This document shows positions 1-8,405 of a stretch of DNA of 64,000 nucleotides, in pieces (within the stretch, counting starts at the first letter, position 1; every line of letters starts with the position of its first letter). Source of the stretch: JBJHBP01 sp050485645. GTDB lineage: Bacteria; Pseudomonadota; Gammaproteobacteria; Steroidobacterales; Rariloculaceae. Location of the stretch: NCBI GenBank assembly GCA_050485645.1, contig JBJHBT010000016.1, forward strand, positions 1 through 64,000, written 5' to 3'. The translations under genes and the position numbers were made by a program. The notes beneath the pieces are model-generated. The model was not told the origin of the DNA. It searched no databases and saw only the letters and a list, made by a program, of their open reading frames with translations.

Positions 1-78
1 TGCACGCAGCTTCACGGCTTGTTTGCGAAGCTCTATGCGCGCATCCGTACTGGCCCTGCGACGATCTTCTGTACTCAT
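1..78 (-). CDS. Partial small ORF at the window edge, possibly the N-terminus of a transposase-like protein
   Basis: An ATG on the minus strand at 78 opens a reading frame that stays open to the window edge (26 codons). It is preceded by a purine-rich CGGCGG that could be a ribosome binding site. The peptide begins MSTEDRRRAS and continues with ARIELRKQAVKLRA, which loosely resembles the first helix of helix-turn-helix transposases such as IS630 types. That is only a resemblance; no catalytic part is visible. It lies downstream of the AT-rich FkbM gene, at the left end of the glycan locus. Confidence 0.3.
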   Translation of the reverse strand, partial: MSTEDRRRASTDARIELRKQAVKLRA

Positions 79-191
79 CCGCCGAGTATGAACGATCTGC
101 GTTTAACATTCAAGTAGTTTCGCGCCGGGTTAATAGCTGGAACAGGCGGACTCGACGATAGAACGCCACTTCGATCTGAGAACTTCAATTG

Positions 192-989
192 TTACGGCTG
201 CGGTAGGCTTGATTTTACATACCAGTCGTCAAATAGCGAAAGATCTTCGAGCACCCTTCGATAGCCTTGTTGTGTTAGTAGCGAATATAGCTTTTCACGC
301 ATAGGCGTGTAGTTGTGTTCGCAGGTAATAATCTCAAAACTGTATTGAGAAAAGTCGAAGTGACTTAATATTTCATACTCGCTGCCTTCAGTGTCTATCG
401 ATAGGTAGTCCATGTGTTTCGGTGCATCATGTTTTTTTAGAAGGTCGTTGAGTGATATCGTTTTGACTTCATATGTTTTCCCCTCTTTGCGAGTTTTTTT
501 GTGTAAGTCAGTTTCTGAATAGCTGTTTATGGTGGAATATTCTGCTTTTGCAACCTGATTAAATGTCAGCTTTGAGTTTGAGTCTTTCCATACGCAGTCG
601 GTTTCTATGCTGCAGCTTCGATTTTTCTTGAGGTCTCTGTGCCAGCACCTTGCTGGCTCTGCGAGTATCCCATTCCATCCAAGCTCTTTTTCCATTAAGT
701 AGGTGTTCGAGAGATCAAGGCCATTTGTGGCTCCAAACTCAACAAAGTAGCCGTCGCTTTTGAACGCCAACCGAGACAATACAAACAAGTCCTGCCTAAG
801 TTGAGATTTCGACCTGCCAATAAAACGAAGCAGCTGCTTTGCATCGTCATTATTAAGTCGCTGTAGCAGCTTGAGGTCGAGTGATGCGGAGCTGTTCCGG
901 CGAAGCTCTTCGAGCGTGCTGTATCGTGTGATTCCGATGTCAAGCTGCTTGAAAGCGCTCTTGATAAGGTTCTTTGCCAGTGTTCTCAT
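192..989 (-). CDS. FkbM-family SAM-dependent methyltransferase
   Basis: This is a 265-residue protein with the FkbM methyltransferase fold, probably O-methylating a sugar or other small substrate of the neighbouring glycan pathway. The SAM-binding region is near residues 80-105 (YFVEFGATNG then an LxxTYLMEK-like helix). A second conserved acidic stretch, YLSIDTEGSEYEIL, lies in the C-terminal half. I place the start at the ATG at 989. The frame stays open further upstream, but that extension has no family similarity and runs into the 3' end of the next gene. The gene is clearly AT-richer than its neighbours (21 G+C in the 60 bases 421-480), which suggests recent transfer. The substrate cannot be told from sequence. 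Confidence 0.8.
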   Translation of the reverse strand: MRTLAKNLIKSAFKQLDIGITRYSTLEELRRNSSASLDLKLLQRLNNDDAKQLLRFIGRSKSQLRQDLFVLSRLAFKSDGYFVEFGATNGLDLSNTYLMEKELGWNGILAEPARCWHRDLKKNRSCSIETDCVWKDSNSKLTFNQVAKAEYSTINSYSETDLHKKTRKEGKTYEVKTISLNDLLKKHDAPKHMDYLSIDTEGSEYEILSHFDFSQYSFEIITCEHNYTPMREKLYSLLTQQGYRRVLEDLSLFDDWYVKSSLPQP

Positions 990-1080
990 GTGTTTGACGT
1001 TCGTTGATATGTTGTGGCGTAGTTTAGCAGTAAGAAATGCCCGGACATTGTCGCAGTTAATGCCCGTGGCCGTTACACCG

Positions 1081-2334
1081 CTACTGCTGTATATGGGAGG
1101 TCGTACTGGTGTCCGTTGCCGCGAGTTCAAGTGCCCACGACCAGCTACGGTGGTCTCGATCAGGTGGCAAGCCGAGTCTTGATCGCACACCTGATAGCCA
1201 GCACCGAGCAAAGTTGGCCGGGCGGTGAAATTCGATCAAGCGTTGGGCGGCTGGTTGGATCCGATAGTCTGTTACGCCGTGCAGGGCCGTTTTCAGAGTG
1301 GCGGTAAATCTCTCGATGTCCCGCATCGGGCACGCCCAGCCCAGGCCGAAGCGCTTGCACATCATTCCGGACCAGCCGAAGTCGCTTGTGATCACGGGAC
1401 GCCCCGCGATCACGGCCTCAAGCAGCGTGCCGGATGCCGAACCATACTCCGGATAGGGAACAGCAACCAGATCAAGTGCCGCGTAGACTTGGGCAAACTC
1501 GGCGTTCTCGAGATAGCGGTCCAGCACGATCAGGCGGTGGGCGGCGACGAGGTCCTGATATTCACAGGAAATGAGCCGCCGCCACCGCTCGCTCAGTTCG
1601 CCCGCCAGCAGCAGGCGATCCACCGGCGCGCCTGCGTTGCGAAACGCCGCGAGCAATGCACCGATCGACTTGCGGTCGTCCAGCTTTCCAGCGAACCCGA
1701 CGTAGCGTCCGTCACATGGAACTCCCAACTGGTCTCGCGCGGCAAGCTTGTCACCCCCGGGATATCCGAGTACCGGATGCGGAAAAACGTCACAGCGCCG
1801 TGACATCTCCGGAAACCGCCTAATAACTGTTTCGTACATGATCGGGTTGACGAAGTGCAGTCGGTCCCAAGTCGCAGCGGCGCATGACACCTCGTAGACG
1901 AGACTCTTGAAGTGTTCGCTGAAACTACGGGCTGCTGCACCAAGCCCGTAGTGGATCCCGGCTTCGCCAACAGCTCCGGCCGGCAACGCCCCCAGACCCA
2001 GCAGCCGTAGCGGCCCCATTAGAGTGGTTTGGCCATCGGCGGATGGGGCAAGCACGTGATCTGGTTTGCTGCGTTTGATTGCGTCGCGGAGATTTTTCAT
2101 CAGCCATGCACGCTGCCTCAGAGGCATCGACGGTATCGCATCGGGGACGCTACTGTCGATCGTGATCTGCGGGAGGTGAGGAGCTATCAGCGAGGTAAAC
2201 TCGCGACTACTGCGGCCGCGCGGGCAGATTGCCACCACAACGTCGACACCCATCTCCAGCAAAGGTGGGATCAGCGCGGCGACGTATTGAAAGTGGTGTC
2301 CGGCGTGCCATTGTTCGAAAAGCATCACCCGCAT
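1081..2334 (-). CDS. Glycosyltransferase, GT-B fold (GT4-like)
   Basis: This 417-residue protein is probably a cytoplasmic or membrane-associated retaining glycosyltransferase adding a sugar to the glycan made by this locus. The N-terminus MRVMLFEQWHAGHH followed by alternating hydrophobic strands fits the first Rossmann domain. The C-terminal nucleotide-sugar domain starts near residue 210 with YVGFAGKLDDRKSI and includes the acidic donor-site segment PYPEYGSASGTLLEA. No signal peptide or membrane helix is visible. It lies downstream of fcl (145-bp gap) on the same strand and may share its transcript. Donor and acceptor are unknown; with gmd and fcl just upstream, fucosyl transfer is a reasonable guess but not shown. 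Confidence 0.8.
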   Translation of the reverse strand: MRVMLFEQWHAGHHFQYVAALIPPLLEMGVDVVVAICPRGRSSREFTSLIAPHLPQITIDSSVPDAIPSMPLRQRAWLMKNLRDAIKRSKPDHVLAPSADGQTTLMGPLRLLGLGALPAGAVGEAGIHYGLGAAARSFSEHFKSLVYEVSCAAATWDRLHFVNPIMYETVIRRFPEMSRRCDVFPHPVLGYPGGDKLAARDQLGVPCDGRYVGFAGKLDDRKSIGALLAAFRNAGAPVDRLLLAGELSERWRRLISCEYQDLVAAHRLIVLDRYLENAEFAQVYAALDLVAVPYPEYGSASGTLLEAVIAGRPVITSDFGWSGMMCKRFGLGWACPMRDIERFTATLKTALHGVTDYRIQPAAQRLIEFHRPANFARCWLSGVRSRLGLPPDRDHRSWSWALELAATDTSTTSHIQQ

Positions 2335-2479
2335 GAGTTCTCTCCACTACGCATTCGTGCGGCCGTTGGTTGCAATTGCAAATGGGCGCCGTCGCATCAC
2401 GCTCAGGTCACCCCATGGTTTGTCATCGTCTGCACGGGCGATAATTTGCCCTGCGAGCCGGCGACGCCGATCTCTTGTG

Positions 2480-3475
2480 CTAGACGCCTGCACCAGGAGA
2501 TTCCCGCACTCGCTCCAGAAATGCATTATAGGTCAGAGTAAGTCCTTCCCTCAGGTCTACTGATTGCACCCAGCCGAGATTACGCAGAAGCGAGCTATCC
2601 AATAGCTTTCTCGGTGCTCCATCAGGTTTCGACGCATCGAACTCGATTCTTCCCACGTAGCCGACGACCGAAGCAATGGTCTCCGCCAACCCCGAAATCG
2701 TTACGTCCTCGCCAAATCCTACGTTGATATGTCTCAACATCGGTTGAGTATTGGCGAGGTAGTCATGGCAGGGTAGACGCATCACGTAAATGCAGGCGGA
2801 CGCCATGTCATCGACGTAGAGGAATTCTCGACGTGGCCGACCGGAACCCCAGACCGTGACAGCCTCCGCACCAGTGACCTTGGCCTCGTGAAAACGTCGG
2901 ATCAAAGCAGGAATCACGTGACTATTTTCCGGGTGGTAATTGTCTCCAGGCCCATACAAGTTGGTCGGCATGACGCTGCGGTAGTCGACCCCATGGCTCT
3001 CGCCGTACTGTCGGTTATAGCTTTCGCACAGCTTGATCCCAGCGATCTTGGCAACAGCATAAGGTTCATTGGTAGGCTCCAAAGGCCCTGTCAATAACGC
3101 ATCCTCACGCATTGGCTGTGGCGCAAGTCTTGGGTAAATACAACTTGAGCCGAGAAACAGCAGCTTCCTCACTCCAGATCGGAATGCCGAATCGATGACG
3201 TTGGCCTCAATCATCAGGTTCTCGAGAATAAACTCTGCCGGGTAAGTGTTGTTTGCGTGGATGCCACCCACTTTGGCAGCGGCTAGGTAAACCTGGTCAG
3301 GCCTGCAGTCCTCGAAAAATGCCCTGACGTCAGCCTGGTTGGTCAGGTCGAGTTCTGCCCGGGTGCGCGTAACGATTTTCTCCGCAGGCTGACCCCGGGC
3401 AAGCAACTGGCGCACAATGGCGGAACCCACCATTCCATTGTGTCCGGCGACATAAATCTTCGGCGCTTTGGTCAT
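2480..3475 (-). CDS. fcl: GDP-L-fucose synthase (GDP-4-keto-6-deoxymannose epimerase/reductase)
   Basis: The 331-residue enzyme performs the 3,5-epimerisation and NADPH-dependent 4-reduction of GDP-4-keto-6-deoxy-D-mannose, giving GDP-L-fucose. It is an extended SDR. The Rossmann motif GHNGMVGSAI is at residues 11-20, FLGSSCIYPR with the catalytic Ser is near 107-116, and the Tyr139-xxx-Lys143 pair follows in EPYAVAKIAG. Length and motifs are typical of WcaG/Fcl. The start lies 3 bases after the stop of gmd, so the two enzymes of the GDP-fucose pathway form a tight operon. This makes L-fucose, or a derivative, a very likely component of the glycan. Confidence 0.95.
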   Translation of the reverse strand: MTKAPKIYVAGHNGMVGSAIVRQLLARGQPAEKIVTRTRAELDLTNQADVRAFFEDCRPDQVYLAAAKVGGIHANNTYPAEFILENLMIEANVIDSAFRSGVRKLLFLGSSCIYPRLAPQPMREDALLTGPLEPTNEPYAVAKIAGIKLCESYNRQYGESHGVDYRSVMPTNLYGPGDNYHPENSHVIPALIRRFHEAKVTGAEAVTVWGSGRPRREFLYVDDMASACIYVMRLPCHDYLANTQPMLRHINVGFGEDVTISGLAETIASVVGYVGRIEFDASKPDGAPRKLLDSSLLRNLGWVQSVDLREGLTLTYNAFLERVRESPGAGV

Positions 3476-3478
3476 TGC

Positions 3479-4558
3479 TTACTCGTGATAGTTGTAGGAC
3501 GAGTAGCCATGCTGTTTCACCAGCTCGTCGCGCTCAGCCGACTTGAGGTCTTCGCGAACCATTTCTGCAACAAGCTCGGCGAAGCTTGTTTTTGGTATCC
3601 AGCCGAGTTTAGCCTTGGCTTTTGACGGGTCGCCCAGCAGCGTTTCGACCTCGGTTGGCCGAAAATAGCGCGGATCGACTCGCACAATCACTTTTCCCTG
3701 CAACAGGCCAATCTCATCTACGCCCTGGCCCTTCCATGTGATCTCCATACCCAATTCCTTAGCGGCGGCATCCACAAAATCTCGAACGCTGTATTGAACG
3801 CCAGTCGCTATAACGAAGTCTTCCGCCTGCTCTTGTTGCAACATGAGCCACTGCATTTCAACATAGTCCCTTGCGTGGCCCCAGTCGCGGCGTGCATCCA
3901 TGTTTCCGAGATACAAACACTCCTGCAAGCCGAGTGTTATCCTCGCCAGCGCTCGAGTAATCTTTCGTGTCACGAAAGTTTCGCCCCTGGCAGGCGACTC
4001 GTGGTTAAACAGAATGCCGTTGCAGGCGTACATCCCATACGCCTCGCGGTAATTGACCGTAATCCAGTAGGCGTAGAGCTTGGCTACGGCATACGGACTG
4101 CGTGGGTAAAACGGTGTGGCTTCGCTCTGGGGGGTCTCCTGTACGAGGCCATACAACTCCGAGGTTGAAGCCTGGTAAAACCGCGTGGTCTTCTCGAGCC
4201 CCAGTATCCGGATCGCCTCAAGTATTCTCAGAGCCCCCAAGGCATCAGAGTTGGCAGTGTACTCGGGCTCTTCGAAACTGACCGCGACGTGACTTTGCGC
4301 GGCAAGGTTGTAGATCTCCGTGGGCTGGACGTGCTGAATGATCCGAATAAGGCTCGAACTGTCGGTCATATCGCCGTGATGAAGAATGAAGCGGCGGCCC
4401 GTTTCGTGTGGATCCTGGTAGAGGTGGTCTATACGATCCGTGTTGAATAGCGAGGTGCGTCGCTTGATGCCATGCACTTCGTAACCTTTCTCCAGCAGAA
4501 ACTCTGCAAGATAGGCTCCGTCCTGGCCGGTAATCCCGGTAACTAGTGCTTTCTTCAT
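3479..4558 (-). CDS. gmd: GDP-mannose 4,6-dehydratase
   Basis: This 359-residue SDR converts GDP-D-mannose to GDP-4-keto-6-deoxy-D-mannose, the first committed step toward GDP-L-fucose. It begins MKKALVTGITGQDG with the nucleotide-binding glycines. The dehydratase triad segment STSELYG is at residues 131-137, and Tyr156-xxx-Lys160 lies in SPYAVAKLYAYW. The segment NHESPARGETFVTRKI is characteristic of Gmd. It is followed after 3 bases by fcl, so the pair is co-transcribed and feeds the same pool. The 181 bases upstream separate it from the HAD phosphatase gene on the same strand and could hold its promoter. Confidence 0.96.
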   Translation of the reverse strand: MKKALVTGITGQDGAYLAEFLLEKGYEVHGIKRRTSLFNTDRIDHLYQDPHETGRRFILHHGDMTDSSSLIRIIQHVQPTEIYNLAAQSHVAVSFEEPEYTANSDALGALRILEAIRILGLEKTTRFYQASTSELYGLVQETPQSEATPFYPRSPYAVAKLYAYWITVNYREAYGMYACNGILFNHESPARGETFVTRKITRALARITLGLQECLYLGNMDARRDWGHARDYVEMQWLMLQQEQAEDFVIATGVQYSVRDFVDAAAKELGMEITWKGQGVDEIGLLQGKVIVRVDPRYFRPTEVETLLGDPSKAKAKLGWIPKTSFAELVAEMVREDLKSAERDELVKQHGYSSYNYHE

Positions 4559-4739
4559 TCGAGAGTTCCCCTCGGATCCGTGTCAGCGCCAGATCTGCGT
4601 GGCATCGTGATCCACTAAACTATTCGTATTAACGCGAGTTATGTGTGCCTTAAGCCATTGCGTCACTTGGTTTGGAGGTGGTCCGAGCTGATCTGGCAGT
4701 GGGCACCCGGAAGCGCTGGCGTGTTTCAAGAAAATACTA

Positions 4740-5387
4740 CTAGCGTTGGAACAGATCGAAACGGTTTGCTTTCTTGTTAAAGAAAAATCCCTTTTCAACC
4801 GCCGTGAGCATTTCAGTATCTCCGTCACTATCGCCATACGCATATGTCATGCCTGGCTCCCGTGAAGCGATCTTGCGCTGTATTCTAATCTTCTTTTCCA
4901 GGCCATAGCAGTTAGGTCCCGCAAGCGATCCTTGGATATAACCTTGTCCGTCAGTGCTGAGGGACGTGCATATTGCTTCGGAAAAATTGTGGCGTGTCGC
5001 CCAGGCGTTCAGGTAAATATCCATAGAGGCGCTGATTAGTACGCACTCATGGCCCTGTTCTTGGTGCCACGTTAGCCGCTCCATTCCCTCGGGGCGAAGC
5101 ATGGTGGGAATTATGTCGGCACTGAATCGTTCGCCCAGTTTGAATAGATCATCAATGTGGTAGCCTGCCAGATACTGTTTGAGCACGATCTGCTTGGCGG
5201 CGTCGTTGCGTAGCAGCTTCACGAAGTAAGCAGCCAGCACAGGGCTCATCAGGGCCAGCTTGGTGTAGTAGGAGGCGGTGCCAACTACATACCTGAGGAA
5301 AGGCATCATGCTGTCGCGCGTCGTCAATGTGCCATCGAAATCGAAGAAAGCCACTGACCGACTGTCGGGTTGAAGGTTCTGGTTCAT
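4740..5387 (-). CDS. HAD-IB family phosphatase in the polyprenyl-phosphoryl-pentose block
   Basis: This 215-residue protein is a haloacid-dehalogenase-type phosphatase with the DFDGTLTTRDS nucleophile motif (Asp16, Asp18) and a late GDSDGDTEML metal-binding motif, typical of the SerB-like HAD-IB group. I choose the ATG at 5387 because it overlaps the TGA of the upstream SDR gene as ATGA; the longer frame has no family similarity. In the decaprenylphosphoryl-arabinose pathway a phosphatase removes the 5-phosphate left after UbiA transfers phosphoribosyl to the polyprenyl phosphate. Being the last gene of a block encoding UbiA, DprE1-like and DprE2-like enzymes, this HAD protein is a good candidate for that step. 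That role is an inference. Confidence 0.82.
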   Translation of the reverse strand: MNQNLQPDSRSVAFFDFDGTLTTRDSMMPFLRYVVGTASYYTKLALMSPVLAAYFVKLLRNDAAKQIVLKQYLAGYHIDDLFKLGERFSADIIPTMLRPEGMERLTWHQEQGHECVLISASMDIYLNAWATRHNFSEAICTSLSTDGQGYIQGSLAGPNCYGLEKKIRIQRKIASREPGMTYAYGDSDGDTEMLTAVEKGFFFNKKANRFDLFQR

Positions 5388-6139
5388 AACGACATTCGTT
5401 TGAAGATGGGCTCGGGGATATGTTTGATGATCAGCATGATCCCCCACCAGAACCAAGGTAGATACACCACGCTCTTGCCTTGCTGCATCGCCTTGACGAT
5501 GCCCTTGGCGATTTGCTCGGGTTTTGCCCACAGCGGCCCGGACTTCTCGAACTCGGCGGTCATTGGAGTGTCCACGAAGCCGGGCTTGATGGTCACCACA
5601 TCCACGTTGGCCTTGGCCAGCCGATTGCGCAGTCCCTGGAGGAATAAGGTCACCATACCCTTGGCAGCACCATAGACGTAGTTGCTTTGCCGCCCCCGGT
5701 CGCCGGCCACTGAGCTGATCACGGCGATCACACCACTCTGCTGCTTTTCCAAGCGGTTAGCCAGCAAGGTCAGTAGGCTGATCACGCTCAGGCCATTGGT
5801 CTCGATCTCCTGGCGGGTCTTGGCGGTATCTGCCTGGCAGGCCTGCTGGTTTGGCAAGGTGCCATGGGCAATCAGCACGCCGTCGATGCCGTCCAGTTCT
5901 TTCTCGGCGGCCTCGATGAGGTGGTCATGCTGAGCGTTGTCTGTCAGGTCCGCCACACAGTAGCCGATGTGCTGGTGGTCGCCGGCCCGCACATGAAGGT
6001 CTTTGATAAGGGCCATGAGTTTGTCGGGGTTGCGCCCCACGCAGTAGAGAGAAGCGCCTTGAGCGACCAGCTGGCGGGCGCTCTGTTCGGCAATAGCGGA
6101 GGTCGCCCCGAATATAATCACACGTTTGAGGGAGTTCAT
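5384..6139 (-). CDS. DprE2-like short-chain dehydrogenase (2-keto reductase of polyprenyl-phosphoryl-pentose epimerisation)
   Basis: This 251-residue SDR has the cofactor loop GATSAIAE (residues 11-18), catalytic Ser143 in ISSVAG and Tyr156-xxx-Lys160 in YVYGAAK. The whole protein follows the layout of mycobacterial DprE2, including SSVAGDR, a VIxPGFVxTPM-like segment and an unusual hydrophobic C-terminus ending HIPEPIFKRMSL. DprE2 reduces the 2-keto intermediate made by DprE1, completing conversion of polyprenyl-phosphoryl-ribose to arabinose with NADH. The start at 6139 overlaps the DprE1-like stop as ATGA, and its own stop overlaps the HAD start in the same way. This indicates translational coupling and co-assembly. 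The C-terminal hydrophobic patch suggests membrane association. Confidence 0.85.
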   Translation of the reverse strand: MNSLKRVIIFGATSAIAEQSARQLVAQGASLYCVGRNPDKLMALIKDLHVRAGDHQHIGYCVADLTDNAQHDHLIEAAEKELDGIDGVLIAHGTLPNQQACQADTAKTRQEIETNGLSVISLLTLLANRLEKQQSGVIAVISSVAGDRGRQSNYVYGAAKGMVTLFLQGLRNRLAKANVDVVTIKPGFVDTPMTAEFEKSGPLWAKPEQIAKGIVKAMQQGKSVVYLPWFWWGIMLIIKHIPEPIFKRMSL

Positions 6140-7437
6140 GATCTTACACGCTGCCAGAATCTGGATGAAAAGACGGGGTCGATGTACTTGCTGAATACTT
6201 CCCACTGGGGGTAACCGGACTGGAACAGGTTCGATGACATGCGGGCATCCTTGCCAGGATAAAGTGCGCCACCTGTCTCACGCACGATGGCATCCATTTC
6301 ATTAAGAAGCTGCATAGTCTTGTCACCCCGGTTGGGGAAATCCAGGGCCAGGGTGGTACCCGGGCGCGGGAACGACAGCATGCCAAGCGACGGCCTATTG
6401 CCGAAGGTCTTGAGGACGGCGAGAAACGATCCCTCCCCGTGCTTGGCAGTGGTGTCGAGAAGCGCAGCGGTGGCGGCTTCGGCTTCGCGAGGCGGAATCA
6501 CGCACTGATACTGATAGAAGCCGCGCCGCCCGTAGATGCGGTTCCAGTTCTCAATGGCGTCAAGTGGGTAGAAGTACGGCAAATAGTGGGTGAGCGCCCC
6601 CTGGGGCTTGACTGGTTGTCGGTAGTAGAGGGCATTGAACGCGCGCAGGCTCAGACCGTTGACCAGCGAGAATGGCGGATCGATAGGGATACGTTTGCTG
6701 CCCTCTTTAAAGGTCGGCAGTTTGGTCTGTGTCGCCGCGTGCTGGCCGGCGAGCAAGATGCCTCGACCCCGGGCTTCGCCTCTGGCCAGGCAATCTATCC
6801 AAGCTACGGTGTATGGCCAGTCTGCCTCGGCTTGGCGATTAAGCGTCCAGAACTCCTCCAGATTGGCGAATCGCTGCCGCTCAACCCACATCCACGGATT
6901 GCGGATGGGCATTAGCTGAAGCTCGACCCAGCGAATTAGCCCGGTCAGACCCAGCCCGCCGACAGTTGCCGAGAACCAGTCATTGTCATCTTCGGGGCGG
7001 CACTCGATAACGCTGCCATCGCTACGCCAGAGCTCCAGAGCCAGGATGTGGTGACCAAAGCTACCCAGAGCATGGTGGTTCTTGCCATGTACGTCGTTAG
7101 CCACAGCGCCGCCGACAGTGACTAATCGCGTCCCTGGTGTACTGGGTAGGAACCAGCCCATGGGCACCACCAAGGCGAGGATCTCGGCAAGGGTAACGCC
7201 CGCCTCGCAGCGCAGGATGCCACTTTGTGGGTCAAAGGCAATAAAGCGATCGAGTCCCCGAGTGAGGAGCAGCGTGCCTTTTTCGGTGAGGCACACATCC
7301 CCGTAGCTGCGCCCATTACCATGGGCCAGCAGTGGCCTGGGCAGGCTCTCCGGCACACAAGCAGTGCGCTGGGTCAGCGCATACACCGCCTCAGGTGCTA
7401 CACGCGGCAGACGGTTCCAGGAACGGGGGGCGATCAT
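6136..7437 (-). CDS. DprE1-like FAD-dependent oxidoreductase
   Basis: This 433-residue VAO-type flavoprotein closely follows DprE1, which oxidises C2 of decaprenylphosphoryl-ribose. It has GNGRSYGD near residue 40 and GGAVANDVHGKNHH near residue 110, the FAD-contacting loops. Late in the protein ALYPGKDAR carries the lysine that corresponds to the substrate-binding Lys418 of the Mycobacterium tuberculosis enzyme. In PGTTLALDFP an alanine occupies the place of Cys387, the residue that benzothiazinone drugs modify covalently. The start at 7437 forms ATGA with the stop of the upstream membrane protein. DprE1 and DprE2 act as a pair, and both genes are present here in adjacent, coupled order. Confidence 0.87.
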   Translation of the reverse strand: MIAPRSWNRLPRVAPEAVYALTQRTACVPESLPRPLLAHGNGRSYGDVCLTEKGTLLLTRGLDRFIAFDPQSGILRCEAGVTLAEILALVVPMGWFLPSTPGTRLVTVGGAVANDVHGKNHHALGSFGHHILALELWRSDGSVIECRPEDDNDWFSATVGGLGLTGLIRWVELQLMPIRNPWMWVERQRFANLEEFWTLNRQAEADWPYTVAWIDCLARGEARGRGILLAGQHAATQTKLPTFKEGSKRIPIDPPFSLVNGLSLRAFNALYYRQPVKPQGALTHYLPYFYPLDAIENWNRIYGRRGFYQYQCVIPPREAEAATAALLDTTAKHGEGSFLAVLKTFGNRPSLGMLSFPRPGTTLALDFPNRGDKTMQLLNEMDAIVRETGGALYPGKDARMSSNLFQSGYPQWEVFSKYIDPVFSSRFWQRVRS

Positions 7438-8405
7438 ACGGTCCGCTCCGCAGGCTTTTCTCCGTGGCGGCTGACGATTAGAGCCACGACGCCAATCGCG
7501 ACGGCAAACCATAGCGTCGCCAGGCGGATGAATACCGTGGCTGCGATGGCGGTGGGTAAGCTAGTGCCCACTAGGATCAGTAGCGAGACCATCACCGCCT
7601 CGGCGCTTCCTAGGCCACCTGGCAGAAAGCTCAAGGCGCCGGCCAACATTGACAGTGCATAGACGAAGATGGCGAACGATAACGAAATGTCAGCACCGAG
7701 CCAACCGAGCACCCAGTAAAACGCCAGCGCCTCTGCTCCCCATGCGACTACGCTGATTGCAGTGGCCACGCTCAGCAGGCCTGGACTATGACAGCGACGC
7801 GCACTCACCAGCATCTCACAGGCATGAGTTACCAAGGACATCAGCTTGCCCTGACGGACCGACGCCCAACGGCGCAGACTGCCCAGTAGCCGTTGGCTCG
7901 ACATACAGGCCAATATCACCAAAATCCCCAGCGCCCCAGCGAGCATGGTGCCACGTGCTTGTGGGTATTGGGCCAGCCCAAAAAGGGTGAGCAGCACGAT
8001 GGCGACGAGATCAGAGAGACGCTCGCTGATAAAGGCAGCGAAGGTCACTGGGAATGGCACCCCGTGCTGCTTGAGAAATACGCATCGGAATGCCTCTCCC
8101 GCCTTGCCAGGAGTGGTGGTTAGCGCAAAGCCGCTGAGGTATATCCGCAGGCTCGGTAGCCAGGCTATCCGGTGGCCCAACTGAGACAAATACAGTTGCC
8201 AGCGGCTGAAGCGTAATCCGTAGTTCACCAGGGACATGCCTAGAGCGATCAGAGCGCCCACCAAGCCGATCTGCACGAAGGCGGCGACTACCTCCTCCCA
8301 GCCGCCCCACAGGGAAAAGGCCAGATAGCCTGCCGTGGCCGCGCCTATGGAGAGAATCAGTGCGCGTAGCCTCCAACCTTCAAGGTGATTCACGACAGTG
8401 GTCAT
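7434..8405 (-). CDS. LPG-synthase-TM/YbhN-type polytopic membrane protein, candidate flippase
   Basis: This 323-residue integral membrane protein has roughly eight hydrophobic segments and the family-typical stretches GLRFSRWQLYLSQLG, TPGKAGEAFR and FLPGGLGSAEA. These place it in the lysylphosphatidylglycerol-synthase transmembrane family (UPF0104, YbhN/AglD-like). It lacks the C-terminal catalytic domain of MprF. Homologues sit next to lipid-linked sugar pathways and are proposed to move or handle lipid-linked sugars. The start at 8405 overlaps the stop of ubiA as ATGA, and its own stop overlaps the DprE1-like start. Its place between the prenyltransferase and the epimerase suggests a role in handling the polyprenyl-phosphoryl-pentose, perhaps translocation; the exact activity is inferred. 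Confidence 0.75.
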   Translation of the reverse strand: MTTVVNHLEGWRLRALILSIGAATAGYLAFSLWGGWEEVVAAFVQIGLVGALIALGMSLVNYGLRFSRWQLYLSQLGHRIAWLPSLRIYLSGFALTTTPGKAGEAFRCVFLKQHGVPFPVTFAAFISERLSDLVAIVLLTLFGLAQYPQARGTMLAGALGILVILACMSSQRLLGSLRRWASVRQGKLMSLVTHACEMLVSARRCHSPGLLSVATAISVVAWGAEALAFYWVLGWLGADISLSFAIFVYALSMLAGALSFLPGGLGSAEAVMVSLLILVGTSLPTAIAATVFIRLATLWFAVAIGVVALIVSRHGEKPAERTV

